Assembly (NCBI GenBank): GCA_009664345.1
Contig: CP043547.1
Span: 62,001 to 126,000, forward strand
Source of the DNA: Planctomycetales bacterium 10988
Lineage (GTDB): Bacteria; Planctomycetota; Planctomycetia; Pirellulales; Pb10988
Length of the DNA: 64,000 nucleotides
Reading direction: 5' to 3'
In this document: positions 37,658 to 46,447 of the stretch, piece by piece
Numbering within the stretch: position 1 is the first letter of the stretch
Layout: each line of letters opens with the position of its first letter
Notes under the pieces: generated by a model
What the model was told of the DNA's origin: nothing
Databases searched by the model: none
Seen by the model: the letters and a program-made list of their open reading frames with translations, nothing else
Program-made: the position numbers and the translations under genes

Positions 37658-39070
37658 ATGGTTCCTCCTCGTAATGGTTCACAACAAACCTCGGTTCTGA
37701 TCGCGGATGATGATCCCGTCACGCGAACCTTGCTCAAAGCCCACCTTAGCGAGGCCGGCTACCTCGTTCGAGAAGCGAAGGATGGGAAAGAAGCGATTCG
37801 TTTGCTCGATGAAGATTTGCATGCAGCCCTTTTTGATCTGCAAATGCCAGGGGCAACGGGGATGGAATGTCTACGGATGGCTCGTGAACGCTTTCCCGAT
37901 GTCCAAGTGATGATGATCTCCGGCCAAGGCGATATCACCGATGCGGTGGAAGCGATGAAGCACGGGGCTTTTCATTATATGGTGAAGCCTTTTCTGCCTG
38001 ATGAGCTCCTTTCACTCGTCCGGCAAGCGACGCGAAAAGCCCAACTCGAACGGGATAACCGTGGCTATCGGCAAGCGGTCAGCAGTCCCCAGCTCGAAGT
38101 TTCTCTGATTGCTCATAGTGCCTCGTCTTCGCAAGTCATGCGGCAGGTCGAACGGATTGCCAAACTTGATTCAACCGTCTTACTTACCGGAGCTAGTGGA
38201 ACGGGAAAAACAACCCTTGCCCGCCTGATTCATCAGCAAGGCAGTCGCTCCGCTCAGCCATTTATTTCCGTTAGCTGTGCAACGCTGCCGCGAGACTTGA
38301 TCGAAGCGGAACTTTTTGGTCATGAAAAAGGAGCCTTCACCGGAGCAGTCGGCGAGCGTTCCGGTAAGGTTGAACTTGCCGATGGAGGAACCCTTTTTCT
38401 TGACGAAATTGGAGACCTTCCTTTAGAATTGCAACCAAAACTACTCACGTTTTTACAAGATCGATCTTTTCATCGTATCGGCGGGAATAAACTCCGTAGC
38501 GTCGATGTCAGAGTGATCGCGGCGACGCACCAAGATTTACAAAAGATGTGTGAACAAAAGCGTTTCCGTTCCGATCTTTTTTATCGGTTGAATGTTTTGA
38601 ACTTAAAAGTCCCGACGCTCGATGAACGCAAAGAAGATTTAATTGAACTCGCGATCCAAACATTAGACCGAATCGCCCATCGACGGGGTTGTGAACCCTT
38701 TACCTTAACTCCTGCGGCACAAGATGTTTTATTGCAGCATCACTGGCCTGGAAATATTCGCGAACTGGAAAATGTTCTCGAACGGGCCAGCGCTTATTGT
38801 CAGGATTTACAGATTGATCGGGATGATCTCGATATTTTTTCCTTTCAATCTCCTTTGGAATCCCCCAGCGAAGAATCGGTTACTTCCGTTTCCAATCCCA
38901 AAGAAACCTCGCTAGCAGGGCTTCCACTAGAGGAAGTCGAACGCAGGGCCATTCGTGACACGCTCTTGGAATGTAATGGGAATCGCGCGGATGCGGCGAG
39001 GATGTTAGGCGTCAGTGAACGAACGGTTTACAATAAAATCCGTAAACTCGGTCTGACAGATTTAGAATAA
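37658..39070 (+). CDS. NtrC-family sigma-54-dependent response regulator
   Basis: 470-residue three-domain activator. Receiver (about 5-125): VLIADDDPVTR, phospho-Asp in AALFDLQMPG, Ser/Thr in VMMISGQGD, Lys in YMVKPF. Sigma-54 AAA+ domain (about 148-385): Walker A GASGTGKTTLA, GAFTGA loop that contacts sigma-54, Walker B GGTLFLDEIGDL and the arginine-containing sensor LLQHHWPGNIRELENVL. Fis-type helix-turn-helix at the end (ALLECNGNRADAARMLGVSERTVYNKIRKLG pattern). No sensor kinase is adjacent. The target genes are unknown. Confidence 0.94.
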   Translation: MVPPRNGSQQTSVLIADDDPVTRTLLKAHLSEAGYLVREAKDGKEAIRLLDEDLHAALFDLQMPGATGMECLRMARERFPDVQVMMISGQGDITDAVEAMKHGAFHYMVKPFLPDELLSLVRQATRKAQLERDNRGYRQAVSSPQLEVSLIAHSASSSQVMRQVERIAKLDSTVLLTGASGTGKTTLARLIHQQGSRSAQPFISVSCATLPRDLIEAELFGHEKGAFTGAVGERSGKVELADGGTLFLDEIGDLPLELQPKLLTFLQDRSFHRIGGNKLRSVDVRVIAATHQDLQKMCEQKRFRSDLFYRLNVLNLKVPTLDERKEDLIELAIQTLDRIAHRRGCEPFTLTPAAQDVLLQHHWPGNIRELENVLERASAYCQDLQIDRDDLDIFSFQSPLESPSEESVTSVSNPKETSLAGLPLEEVERRAIRDTLLECNGNRADAARMLGVSERTVYNKIRKLGLTDLE

Positions 39071-39994
39071 TGAAATGCAAGTGGTCAAGCTCCGGCAAAA
39101 ACAAAAAACACTTGCAAAACGTGACACTTAAATACTTTTGGCCACAAAAATAAAAAAATGTTTTCTTGAAAGCCCATCAAACAGGGGATTGACATTTTTC
39201 TTTGTAGAACCATCTTGTCAATCCTTTCCCTTCTCTAAATCATTCAACAAGCTATTTTCTAATAGAACAAAGTTCTACACTTTAACGTTTTGTTTAATGT
39301 TAAAAGTGTCATTTTCTTAGGGAAAAATGAAGGATTTATGTTTTCAATTCACCTCAACGAAACACCTCCTAAAAGTCTTTTATAAAACCTCCAGATCAAA
39401 CACATTTTTGATGTACCACCACCCAAGAGTTGGGAAGGACTTCCCCCTATCTTTGAAAAGGGTAAAACGCGCCGAAACCACCCTATATACCCTCATGTTT
39501 TTCTTGATCCGGTTCTCTATTCTTTATACATCTGAGGACGATACTCGGATGAAGTAATTTGTCTTTTGCCCTGAGGATGATTACTTCTCAATTCTATCGA
39601 CTTCACATCAAATGATATCCCACCCCCATAGGAGGGAAAGTGCGGCTTCGCTGCCCTTGAATTGCCGCTGTGGCTTGCCCCGTCACAGTTCCTGAAAAGG
39701 ACACTTTCCCTTTCCTCCCTCCTTTCTCCATCGAAGAAGTAATCTGCTCAACAGACGCTCTAACCGTTCTATTTCACCCGAACAAATCAAGCCTTCCTAC
39801 CGGAATGACAGTCATTATCCAAGAAGAATCACCAACTGGATTCTCTCTAGACGATGAAGATACGCATCGATATAATAAAGAAGCGTTTATATGTTGTTCT
39901 GATGATTGATTCCTTTATACTTGAGGCATCGTTTGGGCGGTTCTGTCCAGTAGATTGTCTTGATCCCTAAGGTGAACTTGAAAACATTCCATCC
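39071..39994. other. Long AT-rich intergenic region
   Basis: About 920 bp after the regulator, starting with repeat copy D. It has several short frames; the best is 39670-39909 (79 codons, GTG start, sequence IEEVICSTDALTVLFHP, acidic tail), but it has no ribosome binding site and matches nothing I know, so it is not called as a gene. Confidence 0.4.
39077..39149 (+). repeat. Dispersed ~80-bp element, copy D (diverged)
   Basis: Most diverged copy. It keeps AAGTGGTCAAG at the left, AAACGTGACACTTAAATACTTTTGG in the right half (with one changed base in the TTTTGACCAC end) and CCACAAAAA. It begins 6 bp after the regulator's stop codon. Confidence 0.6.
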
Positions 39995-42325
39995 ATGAAA
40001 CATCTCTGGTTTTACAGCTTGGTAAGCGTTCTGTCCTTAACACTTTGCGCATCCTTGCGCGCGGAAAATCCTTCGGAACTCCAATCGGAAAACTTCTATC
40101 GGGAAACGATCAAGCCCCTTCTGCAGAACTATTGTGCTGATTGTCATGGCCCAGACTATGCCGAAGGGGATTTGGACTTCTCACAATTTACTACCCTCCA
40201 AACTGTCCAAGAACATGGAGAGAAGTGGGAACATATTGCCAGGATGATCGAATTTGGAGCCATGCCCCCGGAAGATTCTGCCCAGTTTACCGAAGAAGAG
40301 AAGTCTTTAGTCCTGAAATGGATTGAAGGACAATCAACGACGGCGAACTGCTCGCTCAATCCCGATCCAGGTCGGGTGACGATTCGCCGGCTGAATCGAG
40401 CGGAATACGACAATACCGTGCGTGATTTGATCGGAATGGATTTGCGACTCGCGGAAGATTTTCCTTCCGATGATGTCGGATATGGATTCGATAATATTGG
40501 CGATGTTCTCTCTTTGCCACCATTGTTATTCGAAAAGTATCTCACGGCCGCGGAAAAAATCGCCTACCGAGCGATTGTCGCCCCGAATCCAGAGGCCTTC
40601 CGCATTCAACATCATGCAGGCGAAAAACTTAGCAAACATTACAACGCCTACTTCGATAAGTCGACGGACAGCTTTGTCTTACGTGATCAAGGTAAAATCG
40701 TCACGAAGTTTTCGGCAGGGCAATCCGGCGTCTATCAGATCAAAATTTCCGCCACTCAGTGGGAAAAGTTAGGCAAACCCGTTGAGATGGAACTGTTGGT
40801 CGATGGCAAGCAGAAATGGCTGTTTACCGTCAACCCCGTCCGACCTTATTTTCAATCGTATCGCCTGCCGCTTCCATTGAAACAGGGTGAGCATGTCATC
40901 ACGCTTCAAATCGAGCAAGAGCTTGCTAAAGAGATGCGGAAGCAACGCGGATTCCGTCTTCATATTAAGGGGGTGGAGTTGACTGGCCCGACGGCGGTTC
41001 TCCCAGAAGAGCAAACCGCCTTCCAAAAGAACTTGATCAAACACCGTCCTGAGAAAAATCGTAGCGTCGAACAGGCGGCGGCGATGAATCTCAAACCCTT
41101 TCTCCGTAAGGCGTTCCGTCGAACGGTCACGATGGATGAGGTAAATCGCTTTGCTCGTTTAGCCGAAGCTGCCAGCCTTCAAGGGGCAGGATTTACTGAA
41201 GCGATGCAAGTCGCCTTGACCGGGGTGTTCGTCTCGCCGCACTTCCTTTTCCGCGTGGAACACGACCAAGACCCGAATAATCCAGACGCCACCCATTTCC
41301 TCAGCGATTTCGAAATGGCCTCGCGTCTCTCCTATTTTTTATGGAGTAGCATGCCGGATGAAACTCTGTTGAAATTGGCGGAACAAGGAAAATTGCAAGA
41401 CGAAAACGTTCTCCGTCATCAAGTCAAACGGATGCTGAAAGACCCCAAATCGAAGGCATTGTCTGATAACTTTGCGGCTCAATGGCTCAATCTCCGTTCG
41501 CTGGAGGCTTTCTCGCCAGACCCGGAACGATTCCCGACCGTCGATGCGGAACTTCTGCAAGCGATGCAAATGGAAACCCTCAAGATGTTTGAAACCGTGA
41601 TCCATGAGGACTTGAGTATTCAAACTTTTATTGATGCCCGTTTCTCGTTCATGAATGAGAAGTTAGCCAAACACTATGGCATGCCCGGAGTTAAGGGAAA
41701 TCAATTCCGCAAAGTCGCTCTCAAAGACCCGCATCGTCAAGGGATTTTGACACATGCCAGCATTCTGACGTTGACTTCGAATCCGACTCGGACTTCGCCC
41801 GTTCAACGCGGAAAATGGATTATGGAAAACATCCTCGGCGTCAGCCCACCGGAGGCTCCTCCGAATGTGCCTGCTTTGGAAGAGGCCCAAGCCAGCAATC
41901 CGAATGCTTCTTTGCGTGAACAGCTGGAACTTCATCGACAAAACGCCGTGTGTGCCTCTTGCCACCGTCAGATGGATGCCCTCGGCTTCGGCTTTGAAAA
42001 CTACGACGTTGTCGGCCGTTGGCGGGATCAAGATGGGAAGCATCCTGTCGATCCCTCCGGTGTGCTTCCCACAGGCGAAGCGTTCCAAAATTCGGAAGAG
42101 TTAATCGATATCCTTTCCAATCGTCAGCAAGAATTTGCCTACGCACTCACCGAAAAAATGCTCACGTATGCCATCGGTCGCGGTTTGGAAACCTTTGACC
42201 GCTGTGCCATCGAAGAGATCGTCTCGCATCTAGAAACACAAAATTATCAGCTTTCCGCGTTAATCAGTGAGGTGGTTCTCAGCGAACCCTTCCGGCAACG
42301 ACGCGGTGATGGAGGTTCCCTATGA
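39995..42325 (+). CDS. PSCyt1/DUF1592 planctomycete cytochrome-like protein
   Basis: 776-residue exported protein of a planctomycete-typical family. A signal peptide ends near LRAE. Domain order, read by motif: PSCyt1 haem-c-like region (CADCH near residue 50), DUF1587 (RRLNRAEYDNTVRDLIG), a beta-rich carbohydrate-binding-like stretch (about 225-330), DUF1595, DUF1592 (FEMASRLSYFLWSSMPDETL), DUF1588 (GILTHASILTLTSNPTRTSPVQRGKW) and DUF1585 (YALTEKMLTYAIGRGLE). Function is unproven; these proteins are proposed to act in periplasmic redox or polymer processing. Its stop overlaps the next start (ATGA). Confidence 0.92.
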   Translation: MKHLWFYSLVSVLSLTLCASLRAENPSELQSENFYRETIKPLLQNYCADCHGPDYAEGDLDFSQFTTLQTVQEHGEKWEHIARMIEFGAMPPEDSAQFTEEEKSLVLKWIEGQSTTANCSLNPDPGRVTIRRLNRAEYDNTVRDLIGMDLRLAEDFPSDDVGYGFDNIGDVLSLPPLLFEKYLTAAEKIAYRAIVAPNPEAFRIQHHAGEKLSKHYNAYFDKSTDSFVLRDQGKIVTKFSAGQSGVYQIKISATQWEKLGKPVEMELLVDGKQKWLFTVNPVRPYFQSYRLPLPLKQGEHVITLQIEQELAKEMRKQRGFRLHIKGVELTGPTAVLPEEQTAFQKNLIKHRPEKNRSVEQAAAMNLKPFLRKAFRRTVTMDEVNRFARLAEAASLQGAGFTEAMQVALTGVFVSPHFLFRVEHDQDPNNPDATHFLSDFEMASRLSYFLWSSMPDETLLKLAEQGKLQDENVLRHQVKRMLKDPKSKALSDNFAAQWLNLRSLEAFSPDPERFPTVDAELLQAMQMETLKMFETVIHEDLSIQTFIDARFSFMNEKLAKHYGMPGVKGNQFRKVALKDPHRQGILTHASILTLTSNPTRTSPVQRGKWIMENILGVSPPEAPPNVPALEEAQASNPNASLREQLELHRQNAVCASCHRQMDALGFGFENYDVVGRWRDQDGKHPVDPSGVLPTGEAFQNSEELIDILSNRQQEFAYALTEKMLTYAIGRGLETFDRCAIEEIVSHLETQNYQLSALISEVVLSEPFRQRRGDGGSL

Positions 42326-43656
42326 TTCGCACTTCGATTCCCCGTCGTACGTTTTTAAAAGGGATTGGGGTCTCTTTAGGACTTCCTTACTTGGAAGCCA
42401 TGGCCCCCCTCGCCCAAGCCAAAACGATCGCCACCCCGCCGACACGAATGGCGTTTGTCTTCTTCCCCAATGGGGCCATCATGCCGAATTGGCGACCGGA
42501 AGGGGAAGGGAAGAACTTCAAATTCGGGAAAACCATGGAGTCGCTGGAATCCCTCCGCGATGACATCACCCTCATCACCGGACTGGCCCATGACAAGGCC
42601 CGTTCCAATGGCGATGGAGCAGGGGACCACGCCCGTTGTGCCTCCTCTTTCTTAACCGGAGCCCAACCGGTGAAGACCTCCGGGGCCAATATCAAGGTCG
42701 GCATCTCAGTCGATCAAGTGGCCGCCGAACAAGTTGGCTTGGCAACGAAACTTCCTTCGCTCGAAATCGGCGTCGAACGGGGCCGCTCGGCGGGTTCTTG
42801 CGATTCCGGCTATAGCTGTGCCTATTCTTCGAACATTTCTTGGAAGACTCCGTCCACGCCGATGGCCAAGGAGATTGTTCCTCGGTTGGCGTTCGAACGC
42901 CTCTTCGGATCGCGACAAGAATCGAAATCTTCCGCGCAACGCCGGGATTTCTATCGCAAAAGCATTCTCGATCTGGTGGCCGAAGATGCCATCGAACTGA
43001 AACAACAACTGGGAAGTACCGACCGTCGAAAGGTGGATGAATATTTCCAAAGTGTCCGCGACCTCGAACGTCAGATTCATTATTCGGAGGAAGCTGGGCG
43101 GGACTTGGGAGCCGTTGTCGATTTCCCCACCGAAAACCCTGGCGATCGCCGCACGCATATCCGTTTGATGTATGACTTGATGACTTTAGCCTTTCAAACG
43201 GATTCCACGCGGATTGCGACTTTTATGCTCGCGAATGCCGGCAGTCAAGGGACTTATCCGATGGTGGAAGTGAACGACGGGCACCATCAATTATCCCATC
43301 ACCGCAATGATGAAGAGAAAGTCGCGAAGCTGAGCCGCATTGATCGATTCCTCATCGATGAATTTGCTCGCTTCCTGGAAAAAATGAAATCCATTCCCGA
43401 AGGGGAAGGCTCGCTGCTCGATCATTCCATGATTGTTTATGGAAGTGCGATTAGTGATGGCAATCGCCACCGTCATGAAGACTTGCCAATCATCATGGCC
43501 GGCCGCGGCGGCAACACCATTCAATCAGGTCGCCATATTAACTTGCATCGCGAAATTCCGATGAACAATCTTTTCCTCTCGTTGCTTGATCGCGTGGGAG
43601 CAAAAGTGGAATCGATCGGGGACAGCTCCGGTCGTTTAACCGCCCTCGATGTTTAA
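42322..43656 (+). CDS. DUF1552 Tat-exported protein
   Basis: 444-residue protein with a twin-arginine signal (IPRRTFLKGIGVSLGLPYLEAM). The body matches DUF1552: RMAFVFFPNGAIMPNWRPEGEG, HARCASSFLTGA, SVDQVAAEQVG, and AFQTDSTRIATFMLANAGS. DUF1552 genes are normally paired with the PSCyt1/DUF1592 type, and here they overlap by 4 nt, so the products probably act together outside the cytoplasm. Tat export suggests folding, perhaps with a cofactor, before export. The molecular function is unknown. Confidence 0.92.
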   Translation: MIRTSIPRRTFLKGIGVSLGLPYLEAMAPLAQAKTIATPPTRMAFVFFPNGAIMPNWRPEGEGKNFKFGKTMESLESLRDDITLITGLAHDKARSNGDGAGDHARCASSFLTGAQPVKTSGANIKVGISVDQVAAEQVGLATKLPSLEIGVERGRSAGSCDSGYSCAYSSNISWKTPSTPMAKEIVPRLAFERLFGSRQESKSSAQRRDFYRKSILDLVAEDAIELKQQLGSTDRRKVDEYFQSVRDLERQIHYSEEAGRDLGAVVDFPTENPGDRRTHIRLMYDLMTLAFQTDSTRIATFMLANAGSQGTYPMVEVNDGHHQLSHHRNDEEKVAKLSRIDRFLIDEFARFLEKMKSIPEGEGSLLDHSMIVYGSAISDGNRHRHEDLPIIMAGRGGNTIQSGRHINLHREIPMNNLFLSLLDRVGAKVESIGDSSGRLTALDV

Positions 43657-43685
43657 ACAATTGAAGTTCAACTATTGAAAAATAA

Positions 43686-43729
43686 AAAAGGCTGTAAGTG
43701 TTGAATGCTTACAGCCTTTTCTTTTTTCT
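43686..43729. terminator. Bidirectional hairpin terminator
   Basis: Perfect 13-bp inverted repeat AAAAGGCTGTAAG / CTTACAGCCTTTT, 9-nt loop, followed by a T-rich run; lies between convergent genes. Confidence 0.85.
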
Positions 43730-43756
43730 AATTACTTATTGCTTTAAACAATCAAT

Positions 43757-45013
43757 TTATTCCGCCATGGCTTTGCGTAAAATTTCCGAAGTACTCGGAC
43801 GCATGATTCGCGGATCGACTTGTTCGCCGGATTTTAAAGTTGCTCGAACTTGCTTTCCGGAAATGAAGACCGGCTTTTCATCGGAATGATTTTCCATCAA
43901 ATCCACGCGGCCAATCGATTCATAGTAAGCAGCGAAACCGACCTTCAAGGGTTGAATCAAAAGTTCGCCATTGAGGTTATCGAAAATCTCGTGGGCGTCG
44001 AAATCACCCCAGATCGCGGAACCATCGTGATAAGGGGCATCGGCGTGCTTCCGTCCGATGACAATATCGGTAAAGCCATAGTTTTGCCGGTAAATGGCGT
44101 GCATTACGGCTTCTTTCGGTCCGGCATAGAACATCTTGATATCAAGACCTAAGAGAATCACGCGGTCGGAGACTTCTTCATTTCGCGGCCCCCAGAGTTC
44201 AGGATCGCTATCGCCTTCGCCGAGTCCTCGGGCGTCGATCAAGGCTTCATAGGTTTGCATCCGAACTTCAGCACTCACGTCATCCGATTTGGTTTCCCCA
44301 ACGAGCGGGTTTAAACAAGCCCCGGCATTATGCCCCTCTTTGAGAAGTTTTTCCAAGCCGTAAACCAGAGCGTATTCGTGAGCACGGTGAAGCGGGTTTC
44401 GCGTTTGGAAAGCGACAACACGATCCCAACCTTTTTCGTTGAGCAAGGCCCGTGTTTCCGTCGGCGAAAGCATGTACTTGCCATACGCTTCATTCTTGGG
44501 TTGCGGCAAGACTTGGATTTTTCCACCCAATAGATGTGTCAGCTTTTCCTGACCTTTTAACACCATATCGCCACCGGGGTGATCGGTACGATCGGTTTGA
44601 TAAACACTCTTTAAATATTTACCTTTGTCCCATTCGTAAATATCCGTCAGTTCCAACGTCCCGACAAGTTCATCTTCTTGATTATAAAGGGCGACCTTTT
44701 GACCAACACTTAAATTGGCCGCGTCGCTTCCTTCAACCGGGAGGACGATCGGAATGGTCCAAGCATATTTCTTGCCATTGACTTCAATCACGCTTTCTTC
44801 GAGGACTCGATTGAAGGCTTCTTCGCCCATCGGCCCGTCCAGCGGGGTCAGTCCGCCATCACCGAAACGGTAAACACTCGAAAGATCGGCGTTTTGCACA
44901 GGGATGCGAGGGAGGGTACTGGCGAGTTCGCGGAAGGCGGCAATTTCATCCTCAGGCACCTGACAGGTTACCAGTTCCGAAACCCCACCATGGGGCATAA
45001 TCAAATCAGCCAT
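43757..45013 (-). CDS. sat: Sulfate adenylyltransferase (ATP sulfurylase)
   Basis: 418-residue homo-oligomeric ATP sulfurylase; forms APS from sulfate and ATP. Landmarks: PUA-like N-terminal half ([20 protein letters not shown]), catalytic [29 protein letters not shown] and a C-terminal [10 protein letters not shown]. There is no fused APS kinase. The ATG at 45013 has AAAGGA 11 nt upstream, so it is preferred over a TTG two codons earlier. This is the single-chain Sat type and not CysND. Assimilation fits the sulfatases in the window, though other uses are possible. Confidence 0.95.
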   Translation of the reverse strand: MADLIMPHGGVSELVTCQVPEDEIAAFRELASTLPRIPVQNADLSSVYRFGDGGLTPLDGPMGEEAFNRVLEESVIEVNGKKYAWTIPIVLPVEGSDAANLSVGQKVALYNQEDELVGTLELTDIYEWDKGKYLKSVYQTDRTDHPGGDMVLKGQEKLTHLLGGKIQVLPQPKNEAYGKYMLSPTETRALLNEKGWDRVVAFQTRNPLHRAHEYALVYGLEKLLKEGHNAGACLNPLVGETKSDDVSAEVRMQTYEALIDARGLGEGDSDPELWGPRNEEVSDRVILLGLDIKMFYAGPKEAVMHAIYRQNYGFTDIVIGRKHADAPYHDGSAIWGDFDAHEIFDNLNGELLIQPLKVGFAAYYESIGRVDLMENHSDEKPVFISGKQVRATLKSGEQVDPRIMRPSTSEILRKAMAE

Positions 45014-45346
45014 GACCAAATTTCCTTTTCACAATTACGAATGACATTGGTTGAACGAACCAATCTTGGGGTGGGTTGCGTTGTATCGTGTGTTTCTTCA
45101 GCTAGAAAGCAATCTGCGTCATTGCTTACCATCTTGCTCAACATAGTTCTTATGAACGTAACTGTTATAGTGAATTTTGATCGTTTCCGACAGGCGGGTT
45201 GTGTTAAAACTTGACGCGAATCCTCAGCTTCTCTCCATTTTGACTTGCTGCAAAAAGTTGAGGTATAACTACTTGGACGATCTTGCTACAATCCGACGCG
45301 ACTTGTGGAAGATCGAGTTTCGTATGCGAAGGGTGTAGAGAGCGGC
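45014..45346. other. Intergenic region between divergent genes
   Basis: About 330 bp between sat and a DUF1207 gene. No repeat or clear riboswitch structure was seen. Confidence 0.35.
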
Positions 45347-46447
45347 ATGATGCGTTTGCTGGGAATGGTTGGAATTTGGTTGTCTTTTCTCTTGGGAGAA
45401 CTCGCCTGGGGACAGGTGTTTGAACTGCCTGAAAAGTTGGTTCCCGCCCAAGAAAGCAACATTATGCAGGCTTCCTATTTTGAGCCGATGTCCTCCAGTA
45501 GCGGCATTCGCCTGACGGATGGAATTCGGGCGGAACGATCAACGAATACCTTTTATGTTGATCCCCCCCCTCCGATTGTCGCCCCGGAAGTGGGTTTCAC
45601 TCCGTTGGAATCCGATGCTTGGATCAATAGGGATAGTTGGGATAGCAATGTTTCGATGCCAGTCTATTGTGATCCCTATGGGGCCTATGTCTGGCAGTGG
45701 CTACCCAGCGGTTTCATGTACCATTCTTATTTGGCCGGGACACGCGAATCCCGCTTTGCCAGTGTCGTGAATTATGCGGAAGAGCAAGATACCTGGCTAT
45801 GGGAAATCGCACTCGGTGGGCGTGCCCCCATTTTACGTTATGGTACAACCGATGCTCTCCGGCCAGAAGGGTTTCAACTTGATATCGAAGGGGCTGCCTT
45901 TCCGCGGTTGGATGTCGAAAATGATCTCGATCTCGTCGCGGTTGACTTTCGGTTCGGGGTTCCCTTGACCTATCGTAAAGGAAAGCTGGAAGCAAAGTTC
46001 GCCTATTATCACTTAAGTTCGCATCTCGGGGATGAATTTATTGAAGACAACCCGATGATGCCGCGTCTGAATTATGCCCGCGATGGTTTGGTGCTAGGTG
46101 TTGGGTATTACGTTTGGGAACCGCTACGAGTTTATGCCGAGACCGGCTGGGCTTTTTTCACCACGGGCGGAGCCGAACCTTGGGAGGTTCAATTCGGTGC
46201 AGAATATAGTCCCATCGATCGTTATGGGCGGCCTGGTGCTCCTTACTTTGCCATCAATAGCCGACTTCGCGAAGAGGTCGATTGGGCGGGAAATCTGGTG
46301 GTCCAAGCCGGGTGGCAATTCCGGGGCTTTACCAATGGGGCTCGCTTGCGGATGGGCTTTCAGTATTATCGCGGCAAGTCGGACCAAATGCAGTTCATCA
46401 ACACCCGAGAGGAATTCTACGGGCTTGGGCTTTATTACGATTATTGA
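45347..46447 (+). CDS. DUF1207 exported protein
   Basis: 366-residue exported protein with a signal peptide (MMRLLGMVGIWLSFLLGELAWGQ; start at 45347 or 45350). From about residue 100 it matches DUF1207: WQWLPSGFMYHSYLAGTRESRFA, IALGGRAPILRYGT, GFQLDIEGAAFPRL and a C-terminal barrel-like series (GAEYSPIDRYGRPGAPYFAINSRLREEVDW, GLGLYYDY). Probably an outer-membrane beta-barrel; function unknown. Its end overlaps the oppositely oriented next gene by 7 nt. Confidence 0.83.
   Translation: MMRLLGMVGIWLSFLLGELAWGQVFELPEKLVPAQESNIMQASYFEPMSSSSGIRLTDGIRAERSTNTFYVDPPPPIVAPEVGFTPLESDAWINRDSWDSNVSMPVYCDPYGAYVWQWLPSGFMYHSYLAGTRESRFASVVNYAEEQDTWLWEIALGGRAPILRYGTTDALRPEGFQLDIEGAAFPRLDVENDLDLVAVDFRFGVPLTYRKGKLEAKFAYYHLSSHLGDEFIEDNPMMPRLNYARDGLVLGVGYYVWEPLRVYAETGWAFFTTGGAEPWEVQFGAEYSPIDRYGRPGAPYFAINSRLREEVDWAGNLVVQAGWQFRGFTNGARLRMGFQYYRGKSDQMQFINTREEFYGLGLYYDY

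Noticed and set aside
39670-39909. 79-codon frame in the 39-40 kb intergenic region
   Set aside because: GTG start without ribosome binding site and no recognised motif; could be real but cannot be supported.
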